Shown piece after piece: positions 17,446 through 26,164 of a DNA stretch of 64,000 bases. Source of the DNA: Acidicapsa dinghuensis (GTDB lineage Bacteria > Acidobacteriota > Terriglobia > Terriglobales > Acidobacteriaceae). The first letter of the stretch is position 1, and every line of letters begins with the position of its first letter. The stretch is taken from the NCBI RefSeq assembly GCF_025685685.1, contig NZ_JAGSYH010000006.1:124001-188000 (forward strand). The letters are read 5' to 3'. The notes under the pieces are model-generated. The model searched no databases, had not been told where the DNA came from, and saw only the letters and a list, made by a program, of their open reading frames with translations. A program made the translations under genes and the position numbers.

Positions 17446-18882
17446 TTAGTGGCCAGGGGTCAGTGAAGGGCTGATGTGTTGCAGTGCAGTCTTTGCAGCG
17501 TAATAGCCGCACATGCCATGCACTCCACCGCCGGGAGGTGTACTGGCGCTGCACAGATAGAGGCCTTTCAGGGGCGTGCGATATTGCCAGATGGTAGGCC
17601 GGAAAAGCAGCTGCGAAGGTGTTATTGCTCCGCCCGAGACGTCGCCGCCAATAAGGTTGGGATTCCAGGCTTCGAGTTGTGCCGGCGTGCTGATTCTGCG
17701 GGCGAGGATGCAGTCGCGGAAGCCGGGAGCGAATCGCTCGATCTGCGACTCGATCGCGTCCTGCATGTCTTCGTCAAAGCCGTTTGGAACATGGCAGTAG
17801 CCCCACGCGACATGGCGACCTTCCGGGGCTCGCGTGGGATCGAAGAGACTGGGTTGCGTGACCAGGACAAATGGCTGTTGAGACGCTCGGCCTTTCCATG
17901 GAGCGCTTTCGGCTGCAGTGATCTCTTCGAGGGTTCCTCCGACGTGAACAGTGGCTGCGCGCAGGCATTCGCGGGCCTTCCAGGGGATCGATTCCGAGAG
18001 AGCCCAGTCGATTTTGAATGCTCCAGGGCCAGGGCGGAAGCGTTTGAGCTGATGGATGTGCGCCGCTGGAAGCAGGTCGCCAGCCAATTCAACCAATTGG
18101 CGCGGGGCAACGTCGCACAGGACGAGATCGAAATTGCCGTTGAGTTCGGCAAGTGACCCGACACGATGACCTGTTACGATCTTGCCGCCAAGAGATTCAA
18201 GATAAGCCGCCAGCGCAATGCTGATGGATTGCGCTCCTCCGGCGGCCGCGGGCCAGCCGGTTGTGTGAGCGGCCGCTCCGAAGACGAGGGCAATCGCCGA
18301 AGTGAATGGATGACTGAGGGGCAGAACGGCATGGGAGGCATTGCCAGCGAGAAGGGCGCGTGCCCGCGCACCGCGGAAACGCGAGCGAGCGAGAACAGAA
18401 ACCGGCAGCGCGCCATCTGTGCCGAAGCGTGCCAGCAGCAATGGATGCTTCGGCACATGCAGCAATGGCCCGAAGGCTTCGCTGAAGAGTTCCGGCCATT
18501 GACGAATGAAGGGCTGCATCAATCGCGCATACGCAGCGGAGTCTGCAGGATCGAGGTTCGCAGCGGTGGCGGCCGGATCGTGCTCCAGAATGACTGCGGT
18601 GCCATCATCCAGCGGATGGGCCATTGCTGCGTCGGGTTGAACCCAGCGCAGACCAAACTGCTCCAGTGGCAGGGAATTGAAAAAGGGGCTAGCGACGCCC
18701 ATCGGAAAGATGGAGGCGCCAAGATCGTGACGGAAGCCTGGGAGGGTAATTTCTGCGGTGGAACAGGCACCGCCGATGGTATCTAGTGCTTCGTAAACGG
18801 TGACTTCCACACCAGCTCGCGCAAGCGTAACGGCGGCGCTGAGGCCGTTGGGTCCGCTCCCGATGATGGCTGCCCTGGGCAT
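17446..18882 (-). CDS. phytoene-desaturase-like FAD-dependent oxidoreductase
   Basis: A 478-residue flavoprotein. The start at MPRAAIIGSGPNGLSAA (ATG 18882) places the dinucleotide-binding GxGxxG at the extreme N-terminus, as usual; upstream in-frame codons are rejected. Further motifs are VYEALDTIGGACSTAE (FAD ribose-binding Glu and GG) and, at the C-terminus, GLYLCSASTPPGGGVHGMCGYYAA, typical of the carotenoid desaturase/PYROXD2-like group. It probably oxidises or isomerises a hydrophobic substrate. No carotenoid genes are adjacent, so the substrate is unknown. It is transcribed away from gdhA across a 501-nt intergenic region. Confidence 0.85.
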   Translation of the reverse strand: MPRAAIIGSGPNGLSAAVTLARAGVEVTVYEALDTIGGACSTAEITLPGFRHDLGASIFPMGVASPFFNSLPLEQFGLRWVQPDAAMAHPLDDGTAVILEHDPAATAANLDPADSAAYARLMQPFIRQWPELFSEAFGPLLHVPKHPLLLARFGTDGALPVSVLARSRFRGARARALLAGNASHAVLPLSHPFTSAIALVFGAAAHTTGWPAAAGGAQSISIALAAYLESLGGKIVTGHRVGSLAELNGNFDLVLCDVAPRQLVELAGDLLPAAHIHQLKRFRPGPGAFKIDWALSESIPWKARECLRAATVHVGGTLEEITAAESAPWKGRASQQPFVLVTQPSLFDPTRAPEGRHVAWGYCHVPNGFDEDMQDAIESQIERFAPGFRDCILARRISTPAQLEAWNPNLIGGDVSGGAITPSQLLFRPTIWQYRTPLKGLYLCSASTPPGGGVHGMCGYYAAKTALQHISPSLTPGH

Positions 18883-19383
18883 GGCTACAAGATTAGATGA
18901 ACTAGAGTTGAAACGCAGCAAACAAGCACTGCACGAATAATTACGGAATCTTTGCGTAGATGCCGATTCATCTTTCGGATACTGAAGGGGTTGAACGAGA
19001 TGGTTCCGTACCGGAAGGTGGGATACGGGAACGACCAATGTGGGGTTGACTGACCTGTTTCGGGCGACCTAGACTCAATCCGGTTTGGCTTGGAGTAAGC
19101 GGTTCCCAGGCAGGACAGGTGCAACATTGCGGTTTTTCTGTTTTCGGGATCGGTGGCGCGGATACAGCGTTGGGCCGGTACGAGGGTCGGGAGACAGGCG
19201 CAGTGCCACATCACCGAACCGCCGTACTGTCCGGCTGATTGCAGCGGACTCTCAAACGGCCAGAGAAGGCCGATGAGATTGCTGGAAGGGCAGCGCGTCA
19301 AATCAGGTATGCCGGGGTTGAAATCCTTAGGCATCTTCCCCGCCGACAGGCGAGGAGCGCGCACGGACTTGGAGACTAATCGA
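18883..19383. other. 501-nt divergent intergenic region upstream of gdhA
   Basis: Separates the FAD oxidoreductase (minus) from glutamate dehydrogenase (plus). It holds a plausible plus-strand promoter at 19046-19075 and then about 300 nt of leader before the gdhA ATG. The frame of gdhA stays open back to 19153, but those codons do not resemble the conserved N-terminus. No known riboswitch was recognised in the leader. Confidence 0.5.
19046..19075 (+). promoter_or_regulatory. candidate sigma-70 promoter for gdhA
   Basis: TTGACT (19046-19051) and TAGACT (19070-19075) are separated by 18 nt, giving 5/6 and 4/6 matches to the -35 and -10 consensus. The predicted transcript would have a leader of about 300 nt. 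Confidence 0.4.
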
Positions 19384-20652
19384 ATGGCAACAGCTATTTC
19401 GCTCGAGCAGGAAATCAATCCTTGGGAAGCTCAGAGCGCTCGATTTGATTTTGCAGCACGCAAGTTGAACCTCGATCCTGGAATCTGGAAGGTTCTCAGT
19501 TCTCCTTCGCGCGAGATTATCGTACATTTCCCCGTACAGATGGATGATGGACGGTTTGAAGTGTTCACCGGCTACCGGGTGCAGCACTCGCAGGCGCGCG
19601 GACCGGGTAAGGGCGGCATTCGTTACTCTCCGGACGTCACATTGGACGAAGTGCGAGCACTGGCAAGCTGGATGACGTGGAAGTGTGCGGTGGTGAATAT
19701 TCCTTTTGGCGGCGCGAAGGGCGGAGTGATCTGCGATCCGCGTAAGCTGAGCCAGGGAGAGCTGGAGCGCATCACACGGCGGTACACGTCGGAGATCATT
19801 GATTTCATCGGGCCTGAAAAAGATGTGCCCGCGCCAGACGTGAATACCAACGAGCAGACCATGGCATGGATCATGGATACCTACTCGATGCACATGCGGC
19901 AGACGGTAACGAGTGTCGTTACAGGCAAGCCGATCAACATAGGCGGCTCGCGCGGGCGTACCGAAGCGACCGGACGCGGCGTGATGGTGATGTGCAATGA
20001 GAGCCTGCGCTATCTCAAGATGCCCCGCGAAGGATGCAGGGTGGTGATTCAGGGCTTCGGCAACGTAGGTTCCAATGCTGCGCGGCTTCTCTTCGAGAAT
20101 GGCTACAAGATTGTCGGTATCGCCGAGTATGACGGCGGACTCTACAACCCGACGGGCATCGATATTCACCAATTGCTCGGCTACAAGGAGCGCAACGGCA
20201 CTGTGCTAGGCTTCCGCAATGCTGAAGCCATGCCCAGCGAAGAGGTACTTCTGAACGAGTGCGAAATCCTGATTCCGGCAGCGACGGAAAATGTCATTAC
20301 CAGCCGTAACGCCGATCGCATTCAGGCAAAGATTCTCATTGAGGGCGCCAATGGTCCAACAACTGCGGTTGCCGACGAAATCCTCGCAGAAAAACGCATC
20401 TTTGTCGTGCCGGATATCCTTGCCAACTCAGGAGGAGTGACAGCGAGTTACTTCGAGTGGGTGCAGGATCGCCAGGGATACTTCTGGAAGGAAGCGATTG
20501 TCATCGAACAATTGGAGACGATCCTGCGTGATGCGTTCGAAGATGTTGTCCGCTACTCAGAGGCACATAACGTCAACAACCGCATCGCCGCGTATATGCT
20601 TGCGATCGATCGAGTTGCTTTCACCATCAAACAGCGTGGCATCTACGCTTGA
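19384..20652 (+). CDS. gdhA: glutamate dehydrogenase (Glu/Leu/Phe/Val dehydrogenase family)
   Basis: A 422-residue enzyme, the standard hexameric GDH length. Substrate and catalytic motifs: [36 protein letters not shown] (active-site lysines) and [18 protein letters not shown]. The nucleotide-binding motif is [16 protein letters not shown]. It interconverts glutamate and 2-oxoglutarate plus ammonia; cofactor preference cannot be read safely. The ATG at 19384 has GGAG at 19371-19374 and begins the conserved N-terminus ([15 protein letters not shown]). The gene appears monocistronic. Confidence 0.93.
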   Translation: MATAISLEQEINPWEAQSARFDFAARKLNLDPGIWKVLSSPSREIIVHFPVQMDDGRFEVFTGYRVQHSQARGPGKGGIRYSPDVTLDEVRALASWMTWKCAVVNIPFGGAKGGVICDPRKLSQGELERITRRYTSEIIDFIGPEKDVPAPDVNTNEQTMAWIMDTYSMHMRQTVTSVVTGKPINIGGSRGRTEATGRGVMVMCNESLRYLKMPREGCRVVIQGFGNVGSNAARLLFENGYKIVGIAEYDGGLYNPTGIDIHQLLGYKERNGTVLGFRNAEAMPSEEVLLNECEILIPAATENVITSRNADRIQAKILIEGANGPTTAVADEILAEKRIFVVPDILANSGGVTASYFEWVQDRQGYFWKEAIVIEQLETILRDAFEDVVRYSEAHNVNNRIAAYMLAIDRVAFTIKQRGIYA

Positions 20653-20723
20653 GCGGCAAATTTCTTTGCGCCTCGGAAGAGCAATGCCGTATCATCCGCG
20701 TTTGAGTGCGGCAAGGATCCCGT

Positions 20724-22112
20724 CTATTGGCTGTAGTCGCAAACCAGCAAAGTGAGATCGTCATCCCGCGTAGGTGACCATCGCTGGACCGCCGCAAGCA
20801 AATGATCCGCGGCTGCCGCGGGCGAGAGCGCGGTGGTCTGCTGCAACGCGGAAGAGAGCCGGGAAAAGCCAAAGAGTTCACCGTGCGCGTCAGCGTTTTC
20901 AACCAAGCCATCCGTATAGAGCAGGATGCGGTCGCCGGGCTGCAGCGTGTGCTTCGCCGTAGTGAAGGAAGCTTGCGGGTGCGCGGCAAGTATAAGTCCG
21001 TTCTCTGCAATCTCGGTAACTTGCCCATTGCGCAACAGCATCATCGGTGGATGACCTGCAGCGGAGTAATGCAGGCTGCCGGAGTCGGCATCGAGATGGA
21101 GGCAAGCAGCGGTGACATATTGATCACGGGTGTGACCGCAGAGCGCGGCATTCATCGCGGTTAGAATGCGGCCGGGTTCGGCTGCATGTTCGCGTTGCGA
21201 GAGCGCGGCCATTTTTACCATGGATGCGATGAGCGCGGCGGCAACGCCGTGTCCGGTGACATCGGCGATGAAGAGCGCAGCTTCGCGTTCGCCGGTCACA
21301 AGAAAATCGTAGAAATCACCAGCGACCGCCAGCATCGGAACATACCGGGCAGCGACGCGGAACGCGCCAGTTTCGGGGAACGCTTCGGGCAAAATCGAGA
21401 GCTGAATGCGGCGCGCAAGGTCGAGTTCCTGTTGCAAGGCGTTCAACTCTTCTTCCTGCTGGAAGGTCCGCCGCGCGGCTACGTAGCCTAGAGAGATAAG
21501 GAAGGCGGCAAATCCGTAGGGCTCGATCTTGGTCGGAATCCAGTTATCCGCGATGTTGTCCCAGAGCGCCGTTACAACGAAACAGAGCAGGCCAATGTAC
21601 ACCGCAGTGGATTCAGTGGTTTTGGCGGGCGGCTGCAAAATGGATCGCAGCAGAACGACGACCAGTGCAAGGATCACCAGCACATCATTGATCCGTTCGA
21701 AGATATGCAGCGGACCGAAGAGGAAGGTTCCGATGGTCAGCAGAAAGAAGCAAATGCTAAGGAACCAGACGGAAAATTTGCCCGGCTTGCCCAGGAATCC
21801 GGCGATGTAGAAGAAGATGAAGGCGGGAACGGGAACCAGGTAGTTGGAGGCGGCGCGTAGGGTGTGGAAGAAAACATTACCGTGCAGCGAGATGCGGAGG
21901 ACCTCGGAGTTCAACCACAGCCTCTGCCCATAGAGGTACGCAAAGAGAGCGAGGCAGATGAGCAGCCCGTCCCAACGGCGGCGTAGAACGCAAAAGCCCA
22001 TGGCGATGAGTGCAACGGTAGCGAAGGCCGCGCCCAGAAAAAGATAAGGCTCGTCGTAACGAAAAGCGGCCAGCACCTGATTTGTGGTCAGTTGTCCCTC
22101 GACAAGCATCAT
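20724..22112 (-). CDS. 7TM PP2C/SpoIIE-type serine/threonine phosphatase
   Basis: A 462-residue membrane protein. The N-terminal half has about seven hydrophobic segments (for example LFLGAAFATVALIAMGF, FSVWFLSICFFLLTIG, VLVILALVVVLLRSIL), then a coiled linker (QEEELNALQQELDLARRIQ) and a C-terminal SpoIIE/RsbU-like PP2C domain with VAGDFYDFL, ALFIADVTGHGVAAALIASM and RILLYTDGLVENAD, containing the metal-binding Asp residues. Such proteins dephosphorylate anti-anti-sigma factors in partner-switching stress pathways. No anti-sigma or STAS gene is adjacent, so the target is elsewhere. Two consecutive ATG codons (22112, 22109) are possible starts. Confidence 0.88.
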   Translation of the reverse strand: MMLVEGQLTTNQVLAAFRYDEPYLFLGAAFATVALIAMGFCVLRRRWDGLLICLALFAYLYGQRLWLNSEVLRISLHGNVFFHTLRAASNYLVPVPAFIFFYIAGFLGKPGKFSVWFLSICFFLLTIGTFLFGPLHIFERINDVLVILALVVVLLRSILQPPAKTTESTAVYIGLLCFVVTALWDNIADNWIPTKIEPYGFAAFLISLGYVAARRTFQQEEELNALQQELDLARRIQLSILPEAFPETGAFRVAARYVPMLAVAGDFYDFLVTGEREAALFIADVTGHGVAAALIASMVKMAALSQREHAAEPGRILTAMNAALCGHTRDQYVTAACLHLDADSGSLHYSAAGHPPMMLLRNGQVTEIAENGLILAAHPQASFTTAKHTLQPGDRILLYTDGLVENADAHGELFGFSRLSSALQQTTALSPAAAADHLLAAVQRWSPTRDDDLTLLVCDYSQ

Positions 22113-22162
22113 TCGGACGATGGTACAGGATGGAACATCGCAGAGCGGAATCGCGACGAAGT

Positions 22163-23914
22163 TTAGTCCACCTCAACTCGCCAAAAGTCGAGGCCGCCTG
22201 ACTTCATGAGCTGTGCCTTGCCATCGACAACATGATGAAACTCGACTGTATCCGGCATCCATGGGACATCCGAGACACGGAACAGCCGGTCGCCAAGCGG
22301 CACAAGCGGAGTGCCGTCAAGCATAAGCCGCCCATTTAGTACGTATACACGCGCATCGCCACCCCATGCACTGTCGCTGCGATAGTGCCCAGCAAACGCG
22401 TCAGCAAACGGCAGTGTTGCGTAAACGCGCGGACCATCCCAATCCTTGTTCACGTAAAGATCCGACCCATACGCCACCTGCACAACGAGCGGCAGCGGAG
22501 CTGTGCCCTCACCCTCCCCGGCGTCATTGTGCTTGCGACCAAAGGCAAACATGTATTTGGAGTAAACCCCCGGAATCGTTGAGATGAACTGATCCCCACC
22601 CTGGTGCTGCAACGGAATCGTCTTCCCTTCAGCGACAAGGGAGAGCCGCTTGCCTTGTACCGCAAAGCTGAGCTGTTTGCCGGCAGGCGTCGAAAAGCTG
22701 CCGGCATAATCCGCTGCGTTTTCCGCTTCCAATGGATCGGGAATGTCAGCTGCATCCGGCAATGGCTTTGATTCCTGCTGTGCTCTCAGAAGCTGCACCG
22801 CGTACTCAGTAACAGCGGTGGGACGATAGCCCTGCATCGCATTGATCGAGGCGAATGCGGCTACCCCTCCATCCAGATCTACATGAATCGACGACGCAAA
22901 GGCCACCATGCCGCCCGTGTGACGCAGAATCTTATGCCCATCCAGCGTATCAACGGCAATGCCGTAGCCATACGATGCGGTTGGGCTGAAATCGTCGGCC
23001 TTAATGTAGGGCGTGGAGAAGAGCGTGAAGCTTTCTTCTGACGCGATGCGGCCACCGGCGTGCTTGCCATGGTTGAGTAGCATACGCGTGTAGGTCGCCA
23101 TATCGCCGGGCGTCGATGCGATGCAGCCGGCCGTGTCGTCCATAACCAGCCATGGAGCCGCAGTCAGCCTGCCTTGTCGCGGATAGACCTCATCATCCCA
23201 GAAAGGCTCGTAGCCGACAGCGAAGCGGTCGCGATCAGCCGTCGTGACGATCGGACGCGTATCGTGCATGCCAAGCGGCTTCAGGATGCGTTCCGTGACA
23301 CATTCACGCCACGACCGGCGATCCAGCGTGGCAGCAAGCTTGCCCAGAATGTCGAATCCGGCATTGCAATAGTGAAAGTGCTCTCCTGGCGTAAATCCTT
23401 GCGCCAGCCGTGCTGCTGGGTCGCTGGAGAAGATGCTCTGGTTATCCGGTAGTCCTGACGTGTGCGTTAGCAGATGATGTGGAGTAATCACACCAAACGG
23501 CTCAGTGATAGGCAGCCACGGCAGGTAAGCCAGGATGGGCTTTTGCAACTCCAGCTTTCCCTCGTCGCGCATCTGCATCAGAACCAGCGCAACAAACGAC
23601 TTGGTAATGGAGCCGATCTGAAACAGATGATCTGTCGTGACCGGCGTCTTCCTGTCGGTGTCCGCAAAGCCATATCCAACAGTGCGCAGCGTCGCCTCCG
23701 CACTGGTCAGGCCGAGTGTAAGTCCCGGCGCGTTCATAGCCGGCATGTATCGGGCAATGTACGCATCGAGCTTCGCGTCCAGTGGCGAGCCCGCGTCCGG
23801 CATGGGCATGGTCGCGCGCGCAGTTGGTGTCCAGAAGGGGGTAGTGTTCACAGCGGCAGCGGCAAGCACACTGCGTGAGAGGAAGTTGCGTCGGGTCAAC
23901 GAGTTCATGGCCAT
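22163..23914 (-). CDS. Tat-exported serine hydrolase, class C beta-lactamase/AmpH-like family
   Basis: A 583-residue protein. A twin-arginine signal, LTRRNFLSRS, lies at residues 6-15, followed by an Ala-rich core. The catalytic SxxK is Ser102-Ile-Thr-Lys105 in QIGSITKSF; the second motif YxN is in HFHYCNAGFD. A long C-terminal extension (from about residue 400) is beta-rich and also occurs in other exported members of this family. Members act as D,D-peptidases, esterases or D-aminopeptidases; true beta-lactam resistance cannot be inferred. The start could be Met1 or Met3. It is transcribed divergently from pgsA. Confidence 0.85.
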   Translation of the reverse strand: MAMNSLTRRNFLSRSVLAAAAVNTTPFWTPTARATMPMPDAGSPLDAKLDAYIARYMPAMNAPGLTLGLTSAEATLRTVGYGFADTDRKTPVTTDHLFQIGSITKSFVALVLMQMRDEGKLELQKPILAYLPWLPITEPFGVITPHHLLTHTSGLPDNQSIFSSDPAARLAQGFTPGEHFHYCNAGFDILGKLAATLDRRSWRECVTERILKPLGMHDTRPIVTTADRDRFAVGYEPFWDDEVYPRQGRLTAAPWLVMDDTAGCIASTPGDMATYTRMLLNHGKHAGGRIASEESFTLFSTPYIKADDFSPTASYGYGIAVDTLDGHKILRHTGGMVAFASSIHVDLDGGVAAFASINAMQGYRPTAVTEYAVQLLRAQQESKPLPDAADIPDPLEAENAADYAGSFSTPAGKQLSFAVQGKRLSLVAEGKTIPLQHQGGDQFISTIPGVYSKYMFAFGRKHNDAGEGEGTAPLPLVVQVAYGSDLYVNKDWDGPRVYATLPFADAFAGHYRSDSAWGGDARVYVLNGRLMLDGTPLVPLGDRLFRVSDVPWMPDTVEFHHVVDGKAQLMKSGGLDFWRVEVD

Positions 23915-24083
23915 CCGAGTGGGCTGAGTCTACCATGATGAAGTTGATACAGATGAGTGAATTGCGCCTCGTTGACGAATTCAGCGTCGAACGAACTTCA
24001 ACATTGTTCGAGCCTGTATTCCGCTTATGGTACCGATACCGTAGATGTCCTTGACGGCTCGACCCAGCTAAAGTCGATGCGCA

Positions 24084-24089
24084 TATAAT
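24084..24089 (+). promoter_or_regulatory. candidate -10 element of pgsA
   Basis: A perfect TATAAT sits 49 nt before the pgsA ATG. A TTGACG occurs at 24051-24056, but the spacing (27 nt) is too long; at normal spacing the -35 would be weak. The predicted transcription start falls at the foot of the leader hairpin. Confidence 0.4.
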
Positions 24090-24094
24090 GCGTT

Positions 24095-24130
24095 AAAAGG
24101 CCCGGATGCCGGTATCTGGCTGCGCCTTTT
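24095..24130 (+). promoter_or_regulatory. hairpin filling the pgsA leader
   Basis: AAAAGGC (24095-24101) pairs with GCCTTTT (24124-24130), with partial internal pairing between. The structure ends 7 nt before the pgsA start, and no Shine-Dalgarno site is visible outside it. The upstream gene is divergent, so this is not a terminator for it; attenuation or translational control of pgsA is possible. Confidence 0.4.
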
Positions 24131-24137
24131 ATTCTTC

Positions 24138-24794
24138 ATGAATCTCAATCTGCCCAATGCGATCACGCTGAGCCGGATATTGATGATTCCGCTTTTTCTG
24201 TGGATACTGTCTCCCTATTTTTCATGGCACGATGTGAGCGGGTCACAGGAACTGGCGGCATCGCTGCTCTTCATCTTGGCTTCTATTACCGATGGCGTCG
24301 ATGGATATCTGGCGCGCAAGCGCGGCCAGATCACTACCATGGGCATCTTGCTCGATCCGCTGGCAGACAAGATTATGGTCACGGCAGCTTTCATCCAACT
24401 CGTGGCATACAACTCAGAGGTCGTGAAGGTGTGGATCGCCGTGGTGATCATTGGCCGCGAGTTCTTGATCTCGGGCCTGCGTTCGATTGCTGCCTCTGAG
24501 GGATTCACGATTCAAGCCAGCGATCTCGGCAAACTCAAAACCGTGATCCAGATCGTCGCCGTGGTTTCCGCTATTCTCGCCCATCGCTGGTTCCAGTGGG
24601 AGTTCGGTCCGGTCATCATTCCCGTCAAGTGGACCGCGATAACTGCCATCTACTTTGCGACGTTGGTTTCGATAATTTCAGCCGTCGACTACTTCATCGG
24701 CTTCTGGAAAAAGATCGACCATGCGGCGGCGGATCGCCGCAAATCCCTTATCATGGCCCGCAAGGGTGGCCGCAGTATTTCTCCGGCAGAGTAG
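24138..24794 (+). CDS. pgsA: CDP-diacylglycerol-glycerol-3-phosphate 3-phosphatidyltransferase
   Basis: A 218-residue inner-membrane enzyme that makes phosphatidylglycerophosphate, the committed step to phosphatidylglycerol and cardiolipin. The CDP-alcohol phosphotransferase signature spans DGVDGYLARKRGQ and GILLDPLADK (pattern DGxxAR...G...D...D), with all Asp residues present. Several hydrophobic helices follow (VWIAVVIIGREFLISGL, VIQIVAVVSAILAH, AITAIYFATLVSIIS). The N-terminus MNLNLPNAITLSRI is typical. The gene is followed after 41 nt by a strong bidirectional terminator. Confidence 0.93.
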   Translation: MNLNLPNAITLSRILMIPLFLWILSPYFSWHDVSGSQELAASLLFILASITDGVDGYLARKRGQITTMGILLDPLADKIMVTAAFIQLVAYNSEVVKVWIAVVIIGREFLISGLRSIAASEGFTIQASDLGKLKTVIQIVAVVSAILAHRWFQWEFGPVIIPVKWTAITAIYFATLVSIISAVDYFIGFWKKIDHAAADRRKSLIMARKGGRSISPAE

Positions 24795-24835
24795 ACCGGT
24801 TTAGGTGGTCAGGTTCAGCACATACAAAGTTCAGA

Positions 24836-24870
24836 GCACAAAAGCCCCGGTCAGACCGGGGCTTTTGTGC
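24836..24870. terminator. bidirectional intrinsic terminator
   Basis: Two perfect 17-nt arms: the left is GCACAAAAGCCCCGGTC (24836-24852) and the right is its complement (24854-24870). The stem has an A-run on one side and a T-run on the other. It lies between the convergent ends of pgsA and the GvpL/F-like gene and should stop both. Confidence 0.85.
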
Positions 24871-24883
24871 GTTGTGAAGCAGA

Positions 24884-25702
24884 TTAGACCGTAGCCAACA
24901 CGACCTCTGCCGGAACGGCCTCACGCAGTGGAGCGGTTGCCGTAGCAGCCGTAGCGGGGGCATGCGCTGGCGCGTGGACGCCGCGGGTGAGGCGATGAAC
25001 GAAGTGATACGGTGGCCACGGTCCAGAGAGCTGCATCTGGCACTCACGCATCATGACGCTCGTGGAGGCAAACTTGTTCTGATAGCGCTCCACACATTTG
25101 CGATCGATCAGGTGGGCGATATCCAGAAGCATTTTGCCGCTCTCTGTCATGCGGCAGCTGACTTCTTCATCCAGAGGTGCGAACATCCGGTGCATCTGGA
25201 AAGTCACGGCACGGGCGCGTGTCTGTCGTTCGCGCTGGCGCGCCGCATTCTCACGCAAGTTGGAGAGATATTCCTTGCCTACGCCTTCCAAAGGCAGATG
25301 ACGCTCCAGATCCTTGCCGCAGCACGCGTCCACATGGATCTTGAGGTGCATCTCTGTCTTGCCGTGCAACCGCTCCAGATTGCCCATGAACAGGCGCTGG
25401 TTCGAGCGGATGGATTTGCGGAGGGTTTCATCGTCCTGAAAAATCGTTCCAAACCGGAACGGCAGAACAGTCGATTGTTTGAAGCAGTCGGCGATCACAC
25501 GTGCGTGATCCACGCCAGCCTTCTGGCTTAGCTGGTCTTTGGGGCTATGTTCGCTGACGATAATGGCTAGATCACTGGCTGGGTAAAGAAAGACCTGATT
25601 GCCGCCGACTCCAAGTACGGATTCGAGGGGGATTGGTTTGCGATGTCTGGCTAATTCTGGAAAAGCTTGTTTTTCTCCGATGCAATAGGCATACCATGCC
25701 AT
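24884..25702 (-). CDS. orphan GvpL/GvpF-like gas-vesicle family protein
   Basis: A 272-residue protein resembling gas vesicle proteins GvpL/GvpF. Diagnostic features are the early MAWYAYCI strand, HARVIADCFKQSTVLPFRFG, FQDDETLRKSI, GKEYLSNLRENA and the near-C-terminal LSGPWPPYHF. The last about 30 residues are an Ala/Pro-rich tail absent from canonical members. No gvpA or other gas-vesicle gene is in the window, so a structural gas-vesicle role is doubtful; orphan homologues occur in soil bacteria with unknown function. Its 5' side faces a 462-nt intergenic region with a perfect palindrome. Family call is fairly strong; function is unknown. Confidence 0.75.
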   Translation of the reverse strand: MAWYAYCIGEKQAFPELARHRKPIPLESVLGVGGNQVFLYPASDLAIIVSEHSPKDQLSQKAGVDHARVIADCFKQSTVLPFRFGTIFQDDETLRKSIRSNQRLFMGNLERLHGKTEMHLKIHVDACCGKDLERHLPLEGVGKEYLSNLRENAARQRERQTRARAVTFQMHRMFAPLDEEVSCRMTESGKMLLDIAHLIDRKCVERYQNKFASTSVMMRECQMQLSGPWPPYHFVHRLTRGVHAPAHAPATAATATAPLREAVPAEVVLATV

Positions 25703-26164
25703 AACGTGCGCGCTCCTGAGACGGCGGCTGTTTTGCGCCGTCTTGCGTTTTCTGTTTACATCGTCGGCTCAATTTACGAAGCCATGCGGACCTGCATGAC
25801 TTGGTGAGCAGTCTGGTTCCGCTGTTTCGTCAGGAACTGAACTGTTGCGAATAGTAGTCGCTCAAAAATACGACTGGCAATGACTCACTTAAGGAAAACC
25901 GGTTTCGGAAGCATAAAATCGTAACAAATGTTTATATTGCGGTATAAACATTTGCTTACATGGAAAAATCGTCGACACAGGGAAAATAATGCCTGAAAAA
26001 GGGAAACCGTTACAGCCTGCGTTCCGATCCAAGAAGAACGTAGGCGTGTAGAGCGCGAGGGAGAGGAGATTTTTGCGCCACTCGATCAAACCCGGCGCAT
26101 AGAAGATCGGGGCGATTCGGGCTGCACAGCGCTCCCGAAGGTCTGATTGAAGCCAGACTGCGGT
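25703..26164. other. 462-nt intergenic region with a palindrome
   Basis: Lies upstream of the GvpL/F-like gene and downstream of the proline-rich protein gene, both on the minus strand. It is locally AT-rich around 25850-26000 and carries a perfect 12-bp-arm palindrome at 25925-25954. No convincing gene was found; short frames here lack family features. Confidence 0.5.
25925..25954. promoter_or_regulatory. perfect inverted repeat, possible operator
   Basis: CAAATGTTTATA (25925-25936) and TATAAACATTTG (25943-25954) are exact complements around a 6-nt centre. No T-run follows, so it is not a standard terminator. It sits about 220 nt upstream of the GvpL/F-like start. AT-rich arms of this size suit a dimeric repressor. 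Confidence 0.45.

Noticed and set aside
19327-20172. 281-codon minus-strand frame
   Set aside because: Antisense shadow of gdhA.
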